Positions 1 to 9,122 of a DNA stretch of 63,130 nt are shown in pieces. The notes beneath the pieces are model-generated. The model made no database searches. It was not told the DNA's origin and saw only the letters and a list, made by a program, of their open reading frames with translations. Position 1 is the first letter of the stretch; each line of letters begins with the position of its first letter. This DNA comes from Betaproteobacteria bacterium. Its GTDB lineage: Bacteria; Pseudomonadota; Gammaproteobacteria; Burkholderiales; Burkholderiaceae_A. The translations under genes and the position numbers were made by a program. Location of the stretch: assembly GCA_016868305.1 (NCBI GenBank), contig VGHK01000009.1:1-63130 (forward strand), given 5' to 3'.

Positions 1-72
1 CCTTCGTCTAGAGGCCTAGGACATCACCCTTTCACGGTGAGTACAGGGGTTCGAATCCCCTAGGGGACGCCA
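1..72 (+). tRNA. tRNA-Glu (anticodon TTC), 5' end cut by the window
   Basis: The bases read as a tRNA-Glu with anticodon loop CTTTCAC (anticodon TTC), a T-arm around GGTTCGAATCC, an acceptor 3' strand TAGGGGAC and an encoded CCA ending at 72. Only the first few bases of the acceptor stem appear to be missing at the left edge. No duplicate of its 3' end was noticed nearby, so nothing marks it as an integration site. Confidence 0.93.
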
Positions 73-378
73 TCTATTGAAGTAAGACCCCCAAGCGGGC
101 ATTCCAGCATCCAAGCGATCAAGTTATTGGGCGTCTGTTTCGTAATGTTTTAGGTTACGTTCGTAATCGTTTTGATTACAAAAAGGTGCCATCAATTTAC
201 GGGGCATGATCGCCCCAGGAGTTAACGATCGCTTTTTTGTAGGAGACGGGCACCAGCGCAAGGTGGCGACTGGTGCTGGTGGCCTGTGGGATCCCAATGC
301 GCGGTCAGTCAATTGGTGTTCGCTGGGGTCATTCTAGTAATTAACTGCATTTTATAAATGTTTCCGTAACTCGTAGCT
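73..378. other. Intergenic stretch after tRNA-Glu, no convincing gene
   Basis: About 300 bases separate the tRNA from the stop codon of the minus-strand thioesterase gene. A 62-codon minus-strand reading frame (124-312) has no recognisable domain and no good ribosome-binding site, so it is not called. A short hairpin GGGGC/GCCCC (201-216) and a T-run at 233-238 are present, but the T-run does not directly follow a strong stem, so a terminator is only a weak possibility. Confidence 0.5.
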
Positions 379-822
379 TTACTTCTCGTCCTTGCCGTGC
401 ATCACCATGATGGTCTGCTGCATCAAGGCACAGAGTGTTTCTCGGCCAGCTTTTGTTGCAAAGACCTCTGCCTGGGTAATCACCAGCGTGCGACCGGGAC
501 GCACCACTCGGCCACGGGCAATCAGCCTGTCCCCGTCTGCAGGCGCAACCAGGTTCATCTTGTATTCCACGGTAAGCACGGAGGCCGTCTCGGGTACGAC
601 CGTCATGGCCGCATAGCCTGCCGCCGAATCGGCGATCATGCCAACGACGCCACCGTGTACAAATCCGTGTTGCTGCTCAATGCCCTCCCAATGGGCCACA
701 TGGATTTCGGTTTGTCCGTGCCGAATATCAGATATTTCGGCCCGAATCAGTGCCATGGCCTGCTGGCGGAAAAAGCTCTCTCGTACTCGGTTGGCGAAGT
801 CCTTAGTAGGGGGCTGTGTCAT
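379..822 (-). CDS. PaaI-type hotdog-fold thioesterase
   Basis: The 147-residue product is a single hotdog-domain acyl-CoA thioesterase of the PaaI/YigI type. The family signature is visible at HGGVVGMIADSAAGYAA, where HGG and the following Asp belong to the active-site helix, and YKMNLVAPADGDRLIARG forms the typical central strand region. Family members hydrolyse medium-chain or aromatic acyl-CoAs in the cytoplasm. It is monocistronic, lying between a tRNA and a repeat cluster, with its start only about 15 bases from the repeats. It is distinct from the paaI inside the phenylacetate cluster of this window, and its substrate cannot be inferred. Confidence 0.85.
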   Translation of the reverse strand: MTQPPTKDFANRVRESFFRQQAMALIRAEISDIRHGQTEIHVAHWEGIEQQHGFVHGGVVGMIADSAAGYAAMTVVPETASVLTVEYKMNLVAPADGDRLIARGRVVRPGRTLVITQAEVFATKAGRETLCALMQQTIMVMHGKDEK

Positions 823-835
823 GGCATTGGAATTA

Positions 836-988
836 CATTACGGTGACACATTACGGTGGCATTACGCATTACGGTGACAGTTTACTAAATACACTAAATA
901 AGTCCAAAATAAGCGATATTTGGTAAAATTAGTGTATTTAGTAAACTGTCACCGTAATGAGTGTATTTAGTAAACTGTCACCGTAATG
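836..988. repeat. REP-like cluster with 30-bp perfect inverted repeat and tandem copy
   Basis: A core beginning ATTACGGTGACAGTTTACTA occurs repeatedly. Bases 867-896 and 930-959 are exact reverse complements (30 bp) around a 33-base AT-rich loop. Bases 931-959 are then repeated directly and exactly at 960-988 (29 bp). Partial copies of ATTACGGTG lie at 837-846 and 850-858. No transposase gene is adjacent. The architecture resembles repetitive extragenic palindromes or a MITE/transposon end. It lies between the phoH stop codon and the thioesterase start, both on the minus strand, so it could form a 3' hairpin in phoH mRNA. Confidence 0.75.
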
Positions 989-1007
989 CACGTAATGCGT
1001 AATTCTG

Positions 1008-2708
1008 CTACAAGCACTCGCTTGCAAAGTCTGCCAGCCGCGACCGTTCTCCCCGTTGCAGAGTCACGTGCCCGCCATGTCCCCAGCCCTTAAATCGGTC
1101 GACGGTGTAGGTGAGTCCAGAAGATCCCTCGGTAAGGTAGGGCGAGTCGATCTGGGCGATGTTGCCCATACAGACCACCTTGGTGCCGGGGCCGGCTCGA
1201 GTGATGAGCGCCTTCATCTGCTTGGGCGTTAGGTTTTGTGCCTCGTCGATGATCAAGAATTTATTAACAAAAGTACGACCGCGCATAAAGTTCATCGACT
1301 TGATTTTGATGCGACTGCGAATCAGATCGTTGGCGGCCGAGCGACCCCAGTCGCCGCCAGAGTCCATACCGCGGTTGAGCACCTCAAGGTTGTCTTCAAA
1401 GGCGCCCATCCAGGGCTGCATTTTTTCTTCTTCGGTACCAGGAAGAAAACCAATGTCTTCGCCAATGGGCACAGTGGCACGGGTAACGATAATCTCGTTG
1501 TAGATCTTGGTCTCGAGTGTCTGGGCAAGCCCGGCGGCCAGTGCCAGCAGGGTCTTGCCGGTGCCGGCCTGACCCAGCAGGGTAACAAAGTCGATCTCGG
1601 GGTTCATCAAAAGACTTAGGGCAAAGTTCTGCTCACGGTTACGGGCCACAATGCCCCATACGGCGTTCTTAGCATGGCTGAAGTCTCGAATAACCCGCAA
1701 GACCGCCGTCTGCCCCTTAACCTCCTGCACAATGGCGTGCAGGGGAGGCTGGCTTTCATCAAAGACAAACTGATTGATATGAAAGCTGGCGCACAAGGGC
1801 CCTGAGACACGGTAATAGCTGGTGCCTGCCTGCTGCCATGACTCCATGTTTCTGCTGTGCGTCTCCCAGAAGTCGGCTGGTAGCGGCATGCTGCCGGTGT
1901 AGAGCAGGTCAGCGTCATCGATCACCTGATCATTAAAGTAATCTTCTGCCGGTAGCCCAAGGGTATGGGCTTTAATACGAATATTGATGTCTTTGGAGAC
2001 CAGCACCACGTCTTTGTCGGGGTGTTTTTCGGAAAGCGCCTTGACCACCCCCAATATCTGGTTGTCCGCCTTGCCTGTGGCCAGCCCCTGGATGGGCGTG
2101 ATGGGCAGCGCCTCGGTCTGAAAAAAGAGTCTGCCGGTAGCGTCGCTATGGCCCAGAGCCGATAGGGCAATGCCCTCGTGCAGCGATTTACGCCGGTCTT
2201 CGGGCAGCGCTTCGATTAAGGCATCGAGGCTGCGAGACACTTGTCGCACATGCCGGGCCACCTCGGAGACGCCCTTTTTGTGGCCATCGAGTTCTTCTAA
2301 GGTCATCATGGGCAGGAAGACATCGTGCTCCTGAAACCGAAACAGGCTGCTCGGGTCGAGCATGAGCACGTTGGTATCGAGAACAAAGAACTTCTTTGGC
2401 CCGTTGTGCTGTGAGATTGACCGCAGGGGTTTGGCCAATCGCAGTGGCGTTGCCTGGGCGGGTGTGCCTTGCTTGCGTGTCAAGGCCGTGTTGTCTGCGG
2501 CGGGCGCCGAGTAGGGCACTCGGGCGCGGAAGGCAGGCTCTGCCCGCCCGAGAGTCTCGAATCGGGGCGTTCCGGCCGCAACCGGCGCGACAAATTCTTC
2601 AGGGTCTATGGATTTTTTGCTGGGCTTCTTCTGGGTAGATTTGGCAAGAACGGCGTCATCGGGCTGCAGGAAGGTGGCGGGTTTACTGGGGGCCTTTGGC
2701 AGCGGCAT
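1008..2708 (-). CDS. PhoH-family protein, PIN domain plus PhoH ATPase
   Basis: The 566-residue protein begins with about 100 low-complexity Pro/Ala/Lys-rich residues, followed by a PIN-like nuclease domain (KKFFVLDTNVLML near 106-118, with an acidic EELDGHKKG further on). The C-terminal half is a PhoH P-loop ATPase with Walker A GQAGTGKTLLALAAG near 380 and Walker B FLIIDEAQNLTPKQMKAL near 490. PIN-PhoH fusions are thought to be RNA-directed helicase/nuclease proteins; the physiological substrate is not established. It follows bcp on the same strand with a 65-base gap and probably shares its transcript. Its stop codon borders the palindromic repeat cluster. Confidence 0.92.
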   Translation of the reverse strand: MPLPKAPSKPATFLQPDDAVLAKSTQKKPSKKSIDPEEFVAPVAAGTPRFETLGRAEPAFRARVPYSAPAADNTALTRKQGTPAQATPLRLAKPLRSISQHNGPKKFFVLDTNVLMLDPSSLFRFQEHDVFLPMMTLEELDGHKKGVSEVARHVRQVSRSLDALIEALPEDRRKSLHEGIALSALGHSDATGRLFFQTEALPITPIQGLATGKADNQILGVVKALSEKHPDKDVVLVSKDINIRIKAHTLGLPAEDYFNDQVIDDADLLYTGSMPLPADFWETHSRNMESWQQAGTSYYRVSGPLCASFHINQFVFDESQPPLHAIVQEVKGQTAVLRVIRDFSHAKNAVWGIVARNREQNFALSLLMNPEIDFVTLLGQAGTGKTLLALAAGLAQTLETKIYNEIIVTRATVPIGEDIGFLPGTEEEKMQPWMGAFEDNLEVLNRGMDSGGDWGRSAANDLIRSRIKIKSMNFMRGRTFVNKFLIIDEAQNLTPKQMKALITRAGPGTKVVCMGNIAQIDSPYLTEGSSGLTYTVDRFKGWGHGGHVTLQRGERSRLADFASECL

Positions 2709-2773
2709 GCACGGTCCTTTCGTTGAATAGCAAGAAAAAATTAATTCTAAACAGTATTTATAAACCTGGCCTG

Positions 2774-3268
2774 CTATGGCTGCAGCGCCTGTGCCTTCTC
2801 AAGCACCTCTTGGGCATGGCCTGGCACCTTGACGCCACGCCAGGCATGCCGCAGTACGCCCTTGGCATCAAACAAAAAGGTGCTGCGCTCAATACCCTGG
2901 ACCATCTTGCCGTACATGTTCTTGGTCTTGATAACACCAAATGCCTTGCATATCGACTCATCGGTATCGGCTGCTAGGTTAATCGACAGCGCATGCTTGG
3001 CGCAGAACTTGGTATGCGACGCCAGGCTGTCTCGAGAGACGCCCAGTATCTGTGTTCCTGCTGCGAGAAATTCCTGGTGCAGTCGCGTGAAGTCAATGCC
3101 CTCAACAGTACAGCCAGGTGTGTCGTCTTTGGGGTAGAAGTAGACCACGAGTGACTGGCCAAGGTAGGCATGCAGTGTGGTGCTGCCCAGGCTGGTGGCA
3201 ATCGGCAGGTCTGGGATCTGGTCGCCTAGGGCAAGACCAGAGGCAGACGGGCTATCAGCAGCGTTCAT
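2774..3268 (-). CDS. bcp: Thioredoxin-dependent peroxiredoxin, BCP/PrxQ type
   Basis: This 164-residue peroxiredoxin carries the catalytic motif YPKDDTPGCTVEG with peroxidatic Cys53. It reduces hydrogen peroxide and organic hydroperoxides using thioredoxin in the cytoplasm. In E. coli Bcp a second Cys sits five residues after the peroxidatic one; here that position is Ile, so resolution must use another Cys (one is present in FCAKHAL) or an external thiol. The start codon overlaps the stop of the upstream Mth938-like gene by ATGA (3265-3268), indicating translational coupling; phoH follows downstream. Confidence 0.93.
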   Translation of the reverse strand: MNAADSPSASGLALGDQIPDLPIATSLGSTTLHAYLGQSLVVYFYPKDDTPGCTVEGIDFTRLHQEFLAAGTQILGVSRDSLASHTKFCAKHALSINLAADTDESICKAFGVIKTKNMYGKMVQGIERSTFLFDAKGVLRHAWRGVKVPGHAQEVLEKAQALQP

Positions 3269-3687
3269 AGAGAGATCTCCGAGTGTGGTTGGGCTTGAAC
3301 AAGAACAGCGGCAAGAACACGGCGGCCTTCGGCCGCCAGCAGGTTAAAGGTGCGACAGGCGGCTGGCGTGGACATTACTTCTATGCCTCTGGGGATACCC
3401 TGCGTTAGGCTGCCAGCCTGCAGCCGGTGCATGGTCTCGCGGGGGAGGAAGACCTGACGACTTCCTGTTCCGATGATAAGAACCTCTGCTGTGGAGGCGA
3501 TAACGGATGCCAGGTCTTCGGGAGAGATATCGTCGGCCAGGCGCGGGGCCCAGGGTACGGGGCCCGTGTCTGACCGCACAACCACCGACTGGGTCCATAT
3601 CTGCCGGTTGATTTCGATGTGCGAATCGCCATAGCCCGTGAAGGTAAAGGCAGCATTGAGAGGGTCGGGCAGGAGTTTTGATCCCAT
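3265..3687 (-). CDS. Mth938-like domain protein (DUF498 family)
   Basis: The 140-residue product matches the small Mth938/Xcc1710-like fold, recognisable from SVVVRSDTGPVPWAP, EVLIIGTGSRQVFLP and the C-terminal GIEVMSTPAACRTFNLLAAEGRRV. Members are single-domain cytoplasmic proteins of poorly defined function, related to human NDUFAF3. It is the first gene of a minus-strand unit with bcp (4-base overlap) and phoH, and diverges from alaC across an 85-base gap. Confidence 0.88.
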   Translation of the reverse strand: MGSKLLPDPLNAAFTFTGYGDSHIEINRQIWTQSVVVRSDTGPVPWAPRLADDISPEDLASVIASTAEVLIIGTGSRQVFLPRETMHRLQAGSLTQGIPRGIEVMSTPAACRTFNLLAAEGRRVLAAVLVQAQPHSEISL

Positions 3688-3772
3688 GAATCCTCAATCT
3701 AGCAGGTTTTCTTTGGTTTTTTGTTGCTAAGCCGCTGGGGTAAAGTAAGCGTTTTTCCCAATCTAGGTATCT

Positions 3773-5041
3773 ATGAAGCCGTTTCCAAGAATTCAACGCC
3801 TGCCGCCCTATGTTTTCAATATCACCGCGGAACTGAAAATGGCCGCCCGCAGGCGCGGTGAAGACATTATCGACATGAGCATGGGTAACCCTGATGGGCC
3901 GACCCCCGCGCATATCGTTGAAAAGCTGGTGGAGGTGGCCCAGAAAGAACACACCCACGGGTATTCGGTGTCGAAGGGCATACCACGACTGCGCAAGGCT
4001 ATTGCCACCTGGTATCAAAACCGCTACGGGGTGACGCTGAATCCTGACACTGAGGCGATTGCGACCATTGGCTCCAAAGAGGGCTTGGCCCACCTGATGC
4101 TCGCCACGCTCGACCGCGGTGACACGGTGCTTGTGCCCAACCCTTCTTACCCGATTCATATCTATGGCGCCATTATTGCGGGCGCCGATGTCCGTTCGAT
4201 ACGCATGACCTCCGATGTGGATTTTTTCGAGGAACTGCAGCGGGCGATTCGCGAGTCGATTCCCAAGCCCAAGATGATGATCCTGGGGTTTCCCAGTAAC
4301 CCCACGGCCCAGTGCGTTGACCTGCGGTTTTTCGAGCGGGTGGTGGCCCTGGCCAAAGAGCATGACATTCTGGTGGTGCACGACCTGGCTTATGCAGACA
4401 TTACCTTTGATGGCTACCGTGCCCCGTCGATTATGGAAGTACCCGGTGCCCGCGATGTGGCCGTGGAGTTCTTCACGCTTTCAAAGTCTTACAACATGGC
4501 GGGCTGGCGGGTTGGGTTTATGGTGGGCAATGCCGAGCTGGTAAGCGCCCTGGCGCGCATTAAGAGCTACCACGACTACGGCACCTTTACCCCCATTCAG
4601 GTAGCCTCTGTAATTGCCCTTGAGGGCCCACAGGAATGCGTTGAAGAGGTACGACTGCAGTACCAGCGTCGACGCGATGTCTTGGCTAAGGGATTAATCG
4701 AGGCGGGCTGGCCTATTGAGGTGCCTAAGGCCTCGATGTACATCTGGGCAAAGATTCCCGAGGCCTATGCGGCCATGGGCTCCCTGGAGTTTGCAAAAAA
4801 ATTGCTGCTTGAGGCCAAGGTGGCGGTGTCGCCCGGTATTGGCTTTGGTGAATACGGCGATGGCCATGTCCGGTTTGCGCTAATAGAAAACGAACACCGC
4901 ACGCGCCAGGCGGTGCGCGGCATTAAAGAGATGTTTCGCAAGGATGGACTGATTCGGCTGCCCATTGAGCCCGCAGCGGGGCAGGGCGCGGGCGAGGGGG
5001 CAGCAGCTATGCCAATGGCAGCCGCGCGGAGCGGGTCATGA
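3773..5041 (+). CDS. alaC: PLP-dependent aminotransferase, AlaC-like
   Basis: The 422-residue protein is a fold-type I aminotransferase. It shows [11 protein letters not shown] near the N-terminus, the [10 protein letters not shown] and [10 protein letters not shown] regions, a Tyr/Asp pair in [10 protein letters not shown], and the PLP-lysine motif [13 protein letters not shown] near residue 242. This set is typical of the alanine/LL-DAP-like family sometimes annotated AlaC, which makes alanine from pyruvate and glutamate. Its stop overlaps the hom start (ATGA, 5038-5041). This arrangement ahead of hom and thrC recurs in betaproteobacteria. The C-terminal 25 residues are an Ala/Gly-rich tail that is probably dispensable. 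Confidence 0.9.
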   Translation: MKPFPRIQRLPPYVFNITAELKMAARRRGEDIIDMSMGNPDGPTPAHIVEKLVEVAQKEHTHGYSVSKGIPRLRKAIATWYQNRYGVTLNPDTEAIATIGSKEGLAHLMLATLDRGDTVLVPNPSYPIHIYGAIIAGADVRSIRMTSDVDFFEELQRAIRESIPKPKMMILGFPSNPTAQCVDLRFFERVVALAKEHDILVVHDLAYADITFDGYRAPSIMEVPGARDVAVEFFTLSKSYNMAGWRVGFMVGNAELVSALARIKSYHDYGTFTPIQVASVIALEGPQECVEEVRLQYQRRRDVLAKGLIEAGWPIEVPKASMYIWAKIPEAYAAMGSLEFAKKLLLEAKVAVSPGIGFGEYGDGHVRFALIENEHRTRQAVRGIKEMFRKDGLIRLPIEPAAGQGAGEGAAAMPMAAARSGS

Positions 5042-6354
5042 CTGCGGGGCCTTTGCGGGTAGGCCTTGCCGGCCTGGGCACGGTAGGAGGCGGCACCTAC
5101 ACGGTGCTCACCCGTAACGCGCAAGAGATTCGGCGCCGGGCGGGGCGTGCTATCGAGATTGTGGCGGTAGCGGATCTTGATCAAGAGAAGGCCAAGGCGC
5201 TGACACAAGGGCGATGCCCGATATTTGCCGATGCCCGCGAGATGCTCGCGAAAACAGACCTCGATGTGGTGGTAGAGCTCATTGGCGGCTACGGATTTGC
5301 CAAAGACTTTGTAATGGCCGCGATTGCCCAAGGACGGCATGTGGTTACGGCTAATAAGGCCCTGCTGGCGGTGCATGGCCGCGAGATCTTTCCGGCGGCG
5401 CAGGCCAAAGGCGTATCGATTGGCTTTGAGGCCGCGGTGGCTGGTGGTATTCCCATTATTAAGTCGCTTCGTGAGGGGCTCACGGCCAATCGCATCGAAT
5501 GGGTGGCCGGCATTATTAATGGCACAACCAATTTCATTTTGAGTGAGATGCGGGACAAGGGTCTGCCCTTCGATACCGTTTTGAAAGAGGCCCAACGGCT
5601 GGGCTATGCCGAGGCTGACCCCACTTTTGATATTGAAGGGGTTGATGCCGCCCATAAGATTACGCTCATGTCAGCGATTGCCTTTGGCATGCCAGTGAAG
5701 TTTGACCAGGCCCATATCGAGGGCATTACCAGGCTGCAGAGTATCGACATTCGGTATGCCGAACAGCTGGGCTATCGCATCAAGCTCTTGGGCATTACCA
5801 AGCGGCAGGCCCATGGGGTGGAGCTGCGGGTGCATCCCACGCTGATTCCTGCAAAGCGGCTTATTGCCAATGTAGAAGGTGCCATGAATGCGGTGCTGGT
5901 CAAGGGCGATGCGGTCGGCCACACGCTCTATTACGGCAAGGGCGCAGGCGCGGAGCCCACCGCGAGCGCAGTGATTGCCGATCTGGTTGATCTCGCTCGG
6001 GCGCTACACGCACCCATTGAAGACCGTGTGCCGGCGCTGGCCTTTCAGCCGGCTCAGATGCAGGACATGCCGGTGCTGCCGGTGGCAGAGACCCAGACCG
6101 GTTTTTATCTACGCCTGCGGGTGAAAGACCAGTCGGGCGTACTGGCAGACATTACTCGTGCCCTGGCCGATGGGGGTATCTCGATTGATGCCTTTATCCA
6201 GCGTGAGCCCGCCGAGGGCGAAGACGAGACCGATGTCATTCTCTTGACCCACACCTGTCTGGAGCGTGAGATGCGGCTGGCGATTGCCCGTATCGTGCAG
6301 CTCTCAACTGTCGTGGGCGAGCCCGTGACCCTGCGGGTAGAAACCTTCGCATGA
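5038..6354 (+). CDS. hom: Homoserine dehydrogenase
   Basis: The 438-residue monofunctional enzyme has an N-terminal Rossmann motif ([17 protein letters not shown]), the conserved catalytic-domain segments [10 protein letters not shown] and [14 protein letters not shown], and a C-terminal ACT domain from about residue 350 ([29 protein letters not shown]). It reduces aspartate semialdehyde to homoserine for threonine and methionine synthesis. The ACT domain implies threonine feedback control. It overlaps alaC and thrC by 4 bases each, so the three are translationally coupled. No threonine leader attenuator is visible. Confidence 0.97.
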   Translation: MTAGPLRVGLAGLGTVGGGTYTVLTRNAQEIRRRAGRAIEIVAVADLDQEKAKALTQGRCPIFADAREMLAKTDLDVVVELIGGYGFAKDFVMAAIAQGRHVVTANKALLAVHGREIFPAAQAKGVSIGFEAAVAGGIPIIKSLREGLTANRIEWVAGIINGTTNFILSEMRDKGLPFDTVLKEAQRLGYAEADPTFDIEGVDAAHKITLMSAIAFGMPVKFDQAHIEGITRLQSIDIRYAEQLGYRIKLLGITKRQAHGVELRVHPTLIPAKRLIANVEGAMNAVLVKGDAVGHTLYYGKGAGAEPTASAVIADLVDLARALHAPIEDRVPALAFQPAQMQDMPVLPVAETQTGFYLRLRVKDQSGVLADITRALADGGISIDAFIQREPAEGEDETDVILLTHTCLEREMRLAIARIVQLSTVVGEPVTLRVETFA

Positions 6355-7805
6355 GTCTGCAGTATGTCTCTACCCGCAGCGCTGCGCGCCTAGGCGGGTT
6401 TCAAGAGGTATTGCTTGAGGGGCTCGCCCCCGATGGTGGTCTCGCGGTACCTGAGGCCATACCGCGTTGGTCTGCGGAGACGATTAGTGGGCTTTCCGGG
6501 CTTGCCTATGCAGATCTCGCGGCAAGGGTCGTGCATGCTTTTGCCGATGATATTGCGCCCGACACTTTGTTACGCCTCGCGCGCGGGGCCTACACCGAGG
6601 CAAAGTTTGGCTCTGCGGCGATTGCACCTGTAACCCCCTTAGGCGAAGAGTCGGGCAGTGTTCTGGCCTTGTTAGAGCTCTCTAATGGGCCTACGCTGGC
6701 CTTTAAAGACATGGCCATGCAGATGCTCGGCCAGCTCTTTGAACATGTGCTTACTGCGCAGGGCAAGACGCTCAATATTCTTGGGGCCACCTCGGGCGAT
6801 ACCGGCAGTGCGGCCGAATACGCCATGCGCGACAAAAAGGCGGTGGCGGTCTTTATGCTCTCGCCCCAAGGCCGCATGAGTGCCTTTCAGCGGGCCCAGA
6901 TGTACTCGCTGCAAGAGCCCAATATCCATAACCTTACCGTGCCCGGCGCCTTTGATGACTGCCAGGATATGGTCAAGGCGGTCTCCGCCGATCTCGACTT
7001 TAAGTCACGCATGCGCATTGGTACGGTGAACTCGATTAACTGGGCCCGTATAACCGCACAGGTGGTCTACTACTTTGCTGGCTACTTTCAGGCGGTGCGC
7101 GTCTTTGGTCTGCGGTATGGCGACCCGGTCGATTTTTCGGTGCCCTCGGGCAACTTTGGCAATATCTTGTCGGGTCATGTAGCGCGGTCGATGGGCCTGC
7201 CCATTGGCCAGCTGGTGGTGGCCACCAACGAAAACAACGTGCTCGATGAGTTTTTTAAGACAGGGCGTTATCGGCCGCGCGGCACGGCTGAGACTTTTCT
7301 CACTTCCAGCCCGTCGATGGATATTTCGAAGGCATCTAACTTTGAGCGCTATGTCTACGATCTGGTGGGCCGTGACCCGCAGCGGCTCTCGGCGCTCTGG
7401 CGCAGCCTTGCGGAGCAGGGGGAGTTTGTTCTGCCAGAGGCGGACCGAAGCGTAGCGGTTGCCGCAACGGGCATGGTCTCGGGCTGTAGCCGTCATGCCA
7501 ACCGGCTCGATACCATTCGCGATCTGGCCCACCGCTATGGCCGCGTAATTGACCCGCACACCGCCGATGGTGTCTATGTGGCGCGGCAGTATCTGCGCAA
7601 GGGGGTGCCCATGCTCTGCCTTGAGACCGCCCTGCCGGCAAAGTTTGAAGAAACGATTTTAGAGGCGCTCGGCAGGCCGGCGCCGCGTCCGCCCGGCCTG
7701 GCAGCGCTAGAGACCCTGCCGCAGCGGGTACAGGCCATTAGCCAAGATGTTGCAGCCCTGAAGGCCTTGATAGAGATAGAGGCCCTGCGCGCGGTGGCGG
7801 CATGA
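6351..7805 (+). CDS. thrC: Threonine synthase
   Basis: This 484-residue PLP enzyme converts O-phosphohomoserine to threonine. The N-terminal segment [17 protein letters not shown], the PLP-lysine motif LAFKDMAMQMLGQLFEHVL near residue 120, and the phosphate-binding GATSGDTGSAAEYAM are typical of the longer bacterial/fungal class of threonine synthases. It starts inside the hom stop (ATGA), completing an alaC-hom-thrC unit. Its stop codon overlaps the ATG of a 20-codon reading frame that leads to moeA. Confidence 0.97.
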   Translation: MSLQYVSTRSAARLGGFQEVLLEGLAPDGGLAVPEAIPRWSAETISGLSGLAYADLAARVVHAFADDIAPDTLLRLARGAYTEAKFGSAAIAPVTPLGEESGSVLALLELSNGPTLAFKDMAMQMLGQLFEHVLTAQGKTLNILGATSGDTGSAAEYAMRDKKAVAVFMLSPQGRMSAFQRAQMYSLQEPNIHNLTVPGAFDDCQDMVKAVSADLDFKSRMRIGTVNSINWARITAQVVYYFAGYFQAVRVFGLRYGDPVDFSVPSGNFGNILSGHVARSMGLPIGQLVVATNENNVLDEFFKTGRYRPRGTAETFLTSSPSMDISKASNFERYVYDLVGRDPQRLSALWRSLAEQGEFVLPEADRSVAVAATGMVSGCSRHANRLDTIRDLAHRYGRVIDPHTADGVYVARQYLRKGVPMLCLETALPAKFEETILEALGRPAPRPPGLAALETLPQRVQAISQDVAALKALIEIEALRAVAA

Positions 7806-7864
7806 CTGCCCAGAGTAATTGGCAGGCCTATGGCGTTTTTCCGGAAGGGAGGGGCCGTGTATGA
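7802..7864 (+). CDS. 20-codon bridging ORF between thrC and moeA (uncertain)
   Basis: An ATG at 7802 overlaps the thrC TGA (ATGA, 7802-7805). The frame runs 20 codons to a TGA at 7862-7864 that overlaps the moeA ATG in the same ATGA manner (7861-7864). The product starts MTAQSNWQAYG and matches no family I know. The ORF contains the GGAAGGGAGGGG ribosome-binding site of moeA. It may be a leader cistron coupling translation across the gap, or a chance frame; there is no protein-level evidence. Confidence 0.3.
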   Translation: MTAQSNWQAYGVFPEGRGRV

Positions 7865-9111
7865 CACCGTTGTCGGTTGCTGTTGATCAGCTGCTTACCA
7901 AGGCTGTTCCGGTAACGGAAACCGAGGCCCTCCCGGTGGTGGAGGCCGCAGGCCGGGTACTGGCAGCGCCTGTGGTCTCGGGCTGCAATGTGCCAGCCTT
8001 TGCCAATAGCCAGATGGATGGCTACGCGGCCCGTGCGCAAGATCTCGTGGCGGGTCAGGTCTATGCCGTCAGCCAGCGTATTGCGGCGGGCCAGACCCCG
8101 ATGCCATTGGTGGCGGGTAGCCTGGCAAGAATATTCACCGGTGCGCCCATGCCCGATGGGGCCGATACGGTAGTGATGCAGGAAGACACCGAACCTGCCG
8201 ATGTCGCGCGAGCCTCGGTTGCAGGCTCGGGCTCAGGCTCAGGCCCGGAACCTGGCTCAGTCCCTCCATCCGTGCGGGTGCTGCGTGTCAGCGCACCGGG
8301 TCAGTTTGTACGCAAGCCCGCCGCAGATCTACGCCTGGGTCAGACCGTGCTTGCGGCCGGCCATCGTCTGCGTGCGGCCGATCTTGGGCTCTTGTCCTCC
8401 ATTGGCTGCACCGAAGTAAAAGTGGTGCGACGGTTGCGGGCGGCGGTGTTCTCCAGTGGTGATGAGCTAGTGGCGCCGGGTCAGCCACTCTCGCCAGGAA
8501 AGATCTATGACAGTAACCGCCCGATGATGATGGCGCTGTTGCGCGGGCTGGGGGTGGAGGTGACCGATATGGGCTGCCTGCCAGATCGGCTCGAGGCAAC
8601 CCGGGCCGCCTTGGTGGCTGCCGCGGGCGCTCATGATCTCTTGATGACCAGCGGTGGCGTGTCGGTGGGTGAAGAAGACCACATGAAGGCCGCGGTGCAG
8701 GCCGAAGGATCCCTTGACCTCTGGAGGATTGCGGTCAAGCCCGGCAAACCCTTTGCCCATGGGCGTATCGGGGCGGCGGCCTTTGTTGGGCTACCGGGCA
8801 ATCCGGTGTCGAGCTGGGTTACCTTTGTAATGCTGGTACAGCCTTTTGTGCGCAGGCTCGGTGGCGAGACACGAAGCGCCCCCGTACGTTGTCTGCTTAC
8901 CGCGGGCTTTGACTGGACCAAGCCCGATAACCGAGAGGAGTTTCTGCGCGGCCATCTGAACGATGCAGGCCAGATAGTGCTGCACGATCGGCAAGACTCG
9001 CATATTCTGTCTTCGGTCTGCGAGTCGGAGGGGCTGGTACGTATTCCCCCTGGAGAGACTGTAACGCAGGGGCAGTCGGTCTGGTTCTATCCCTTTCAAG
9101 GGCTTGTCTAG
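7861..9111 (+). CDS. moeA: Molybdopterin molybdenumtransferase
   Basis: The 416-residue MoeA inserts molybdate into adenylylated molybdopterin. Family motifs include FANSQMDGYA near residue 50, FTGAPMPDGADTVVMQED, the MoCF-like core TSGGVSVGEEDHMKAA and GLPGNPVSSWVTF. An in-frame ATG lies 14 codons upstream (7819), but the strong GGAAGGGAGGGG before 7861 and the canonical N-terminus favour the shorter form. Near residues 120-135 there is a Gly/Ser/Pro-rich insertion encoded by GGCTCA-like hexamers. It is followed by moaD and moaE, forming a molybdenum cofactor cluster. Confidence 0.95.
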   Translation: MTPLSVAVDQLLTKAVPVTETEALPVVEAAGRVLAAPVVSGCNVPAFANSQMDGYAARAQDLVAGQVYAVSQRIAAGQTPMPLVAGSLARIFTGAPMPDGADTVVMQEDTEPADVARASVAGSGSGSGPEPGSVPPSVRVLRVSAPGQFVRKPAADLRLGQTVLAAGHRLRAADLGLLSSIGCTEVKVVRRLRAAVFSSGDELVAPGQPLSPGKIYDSNRPMMMALLRGLGVEVTDMGCLPDRLEATRAALVAAAGAHDLLMTSGGVSVGEEDHMKAAVQAEGSLDLWRIAVKPGKPFAHGRIGAAAFVGLPGNPVSSWVTFVMLVQPFVRRLGGETRSAPVRCLLTAGFDWTKPDNREEFLRGHLNDAGQIVLHDRQDSHILSSVCESEGLVRIPPGETVTQGQSVWFYPFQGLV

Positions 9112-9122
9112 CGGTGGTGCAC

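Noticed and set aside
201-238. Rho-independent terminator after tRNA-Glu
   Set aside because: The GGGGC/GCCCC stem is short and the T-run starts 17 bases after it.
124-312. 62-codon minus-strand frame after tRNA-Glu
   Set aside because: No domain, no good ribosome-binding site and mixed composition; treated as noncoding.
1-378. Integration site at the tRNA-Glu 3' end
   Set aside because: No duplicate of the tRNA 3' end and no integrase gene nearby; neighbouring genes look ordinary.
931-988. Possible CRISPR-like direct repeat
   Set aside because: The two 29-base copies abut with no spacer and are part of a palindrome, which is not CRISPR architecture.
3344-4381. 345-codon minus-strand frame
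   Set aside because: Antisense shadow of alaC and the Mth938-like gene; the sense frames carry clear family motifs.
5000-5040. Threonine attenuator or riboswitch before hom
   Set aside because: hom overlaps alaC by 4 bases, leaving no leader, and no such structure is visible before alaC.
4765-5655. 296-codon minus-strand frame across the alaC-hom junction
   Set aside because: Antisense to two well-supported genes and with no recognisable domain.
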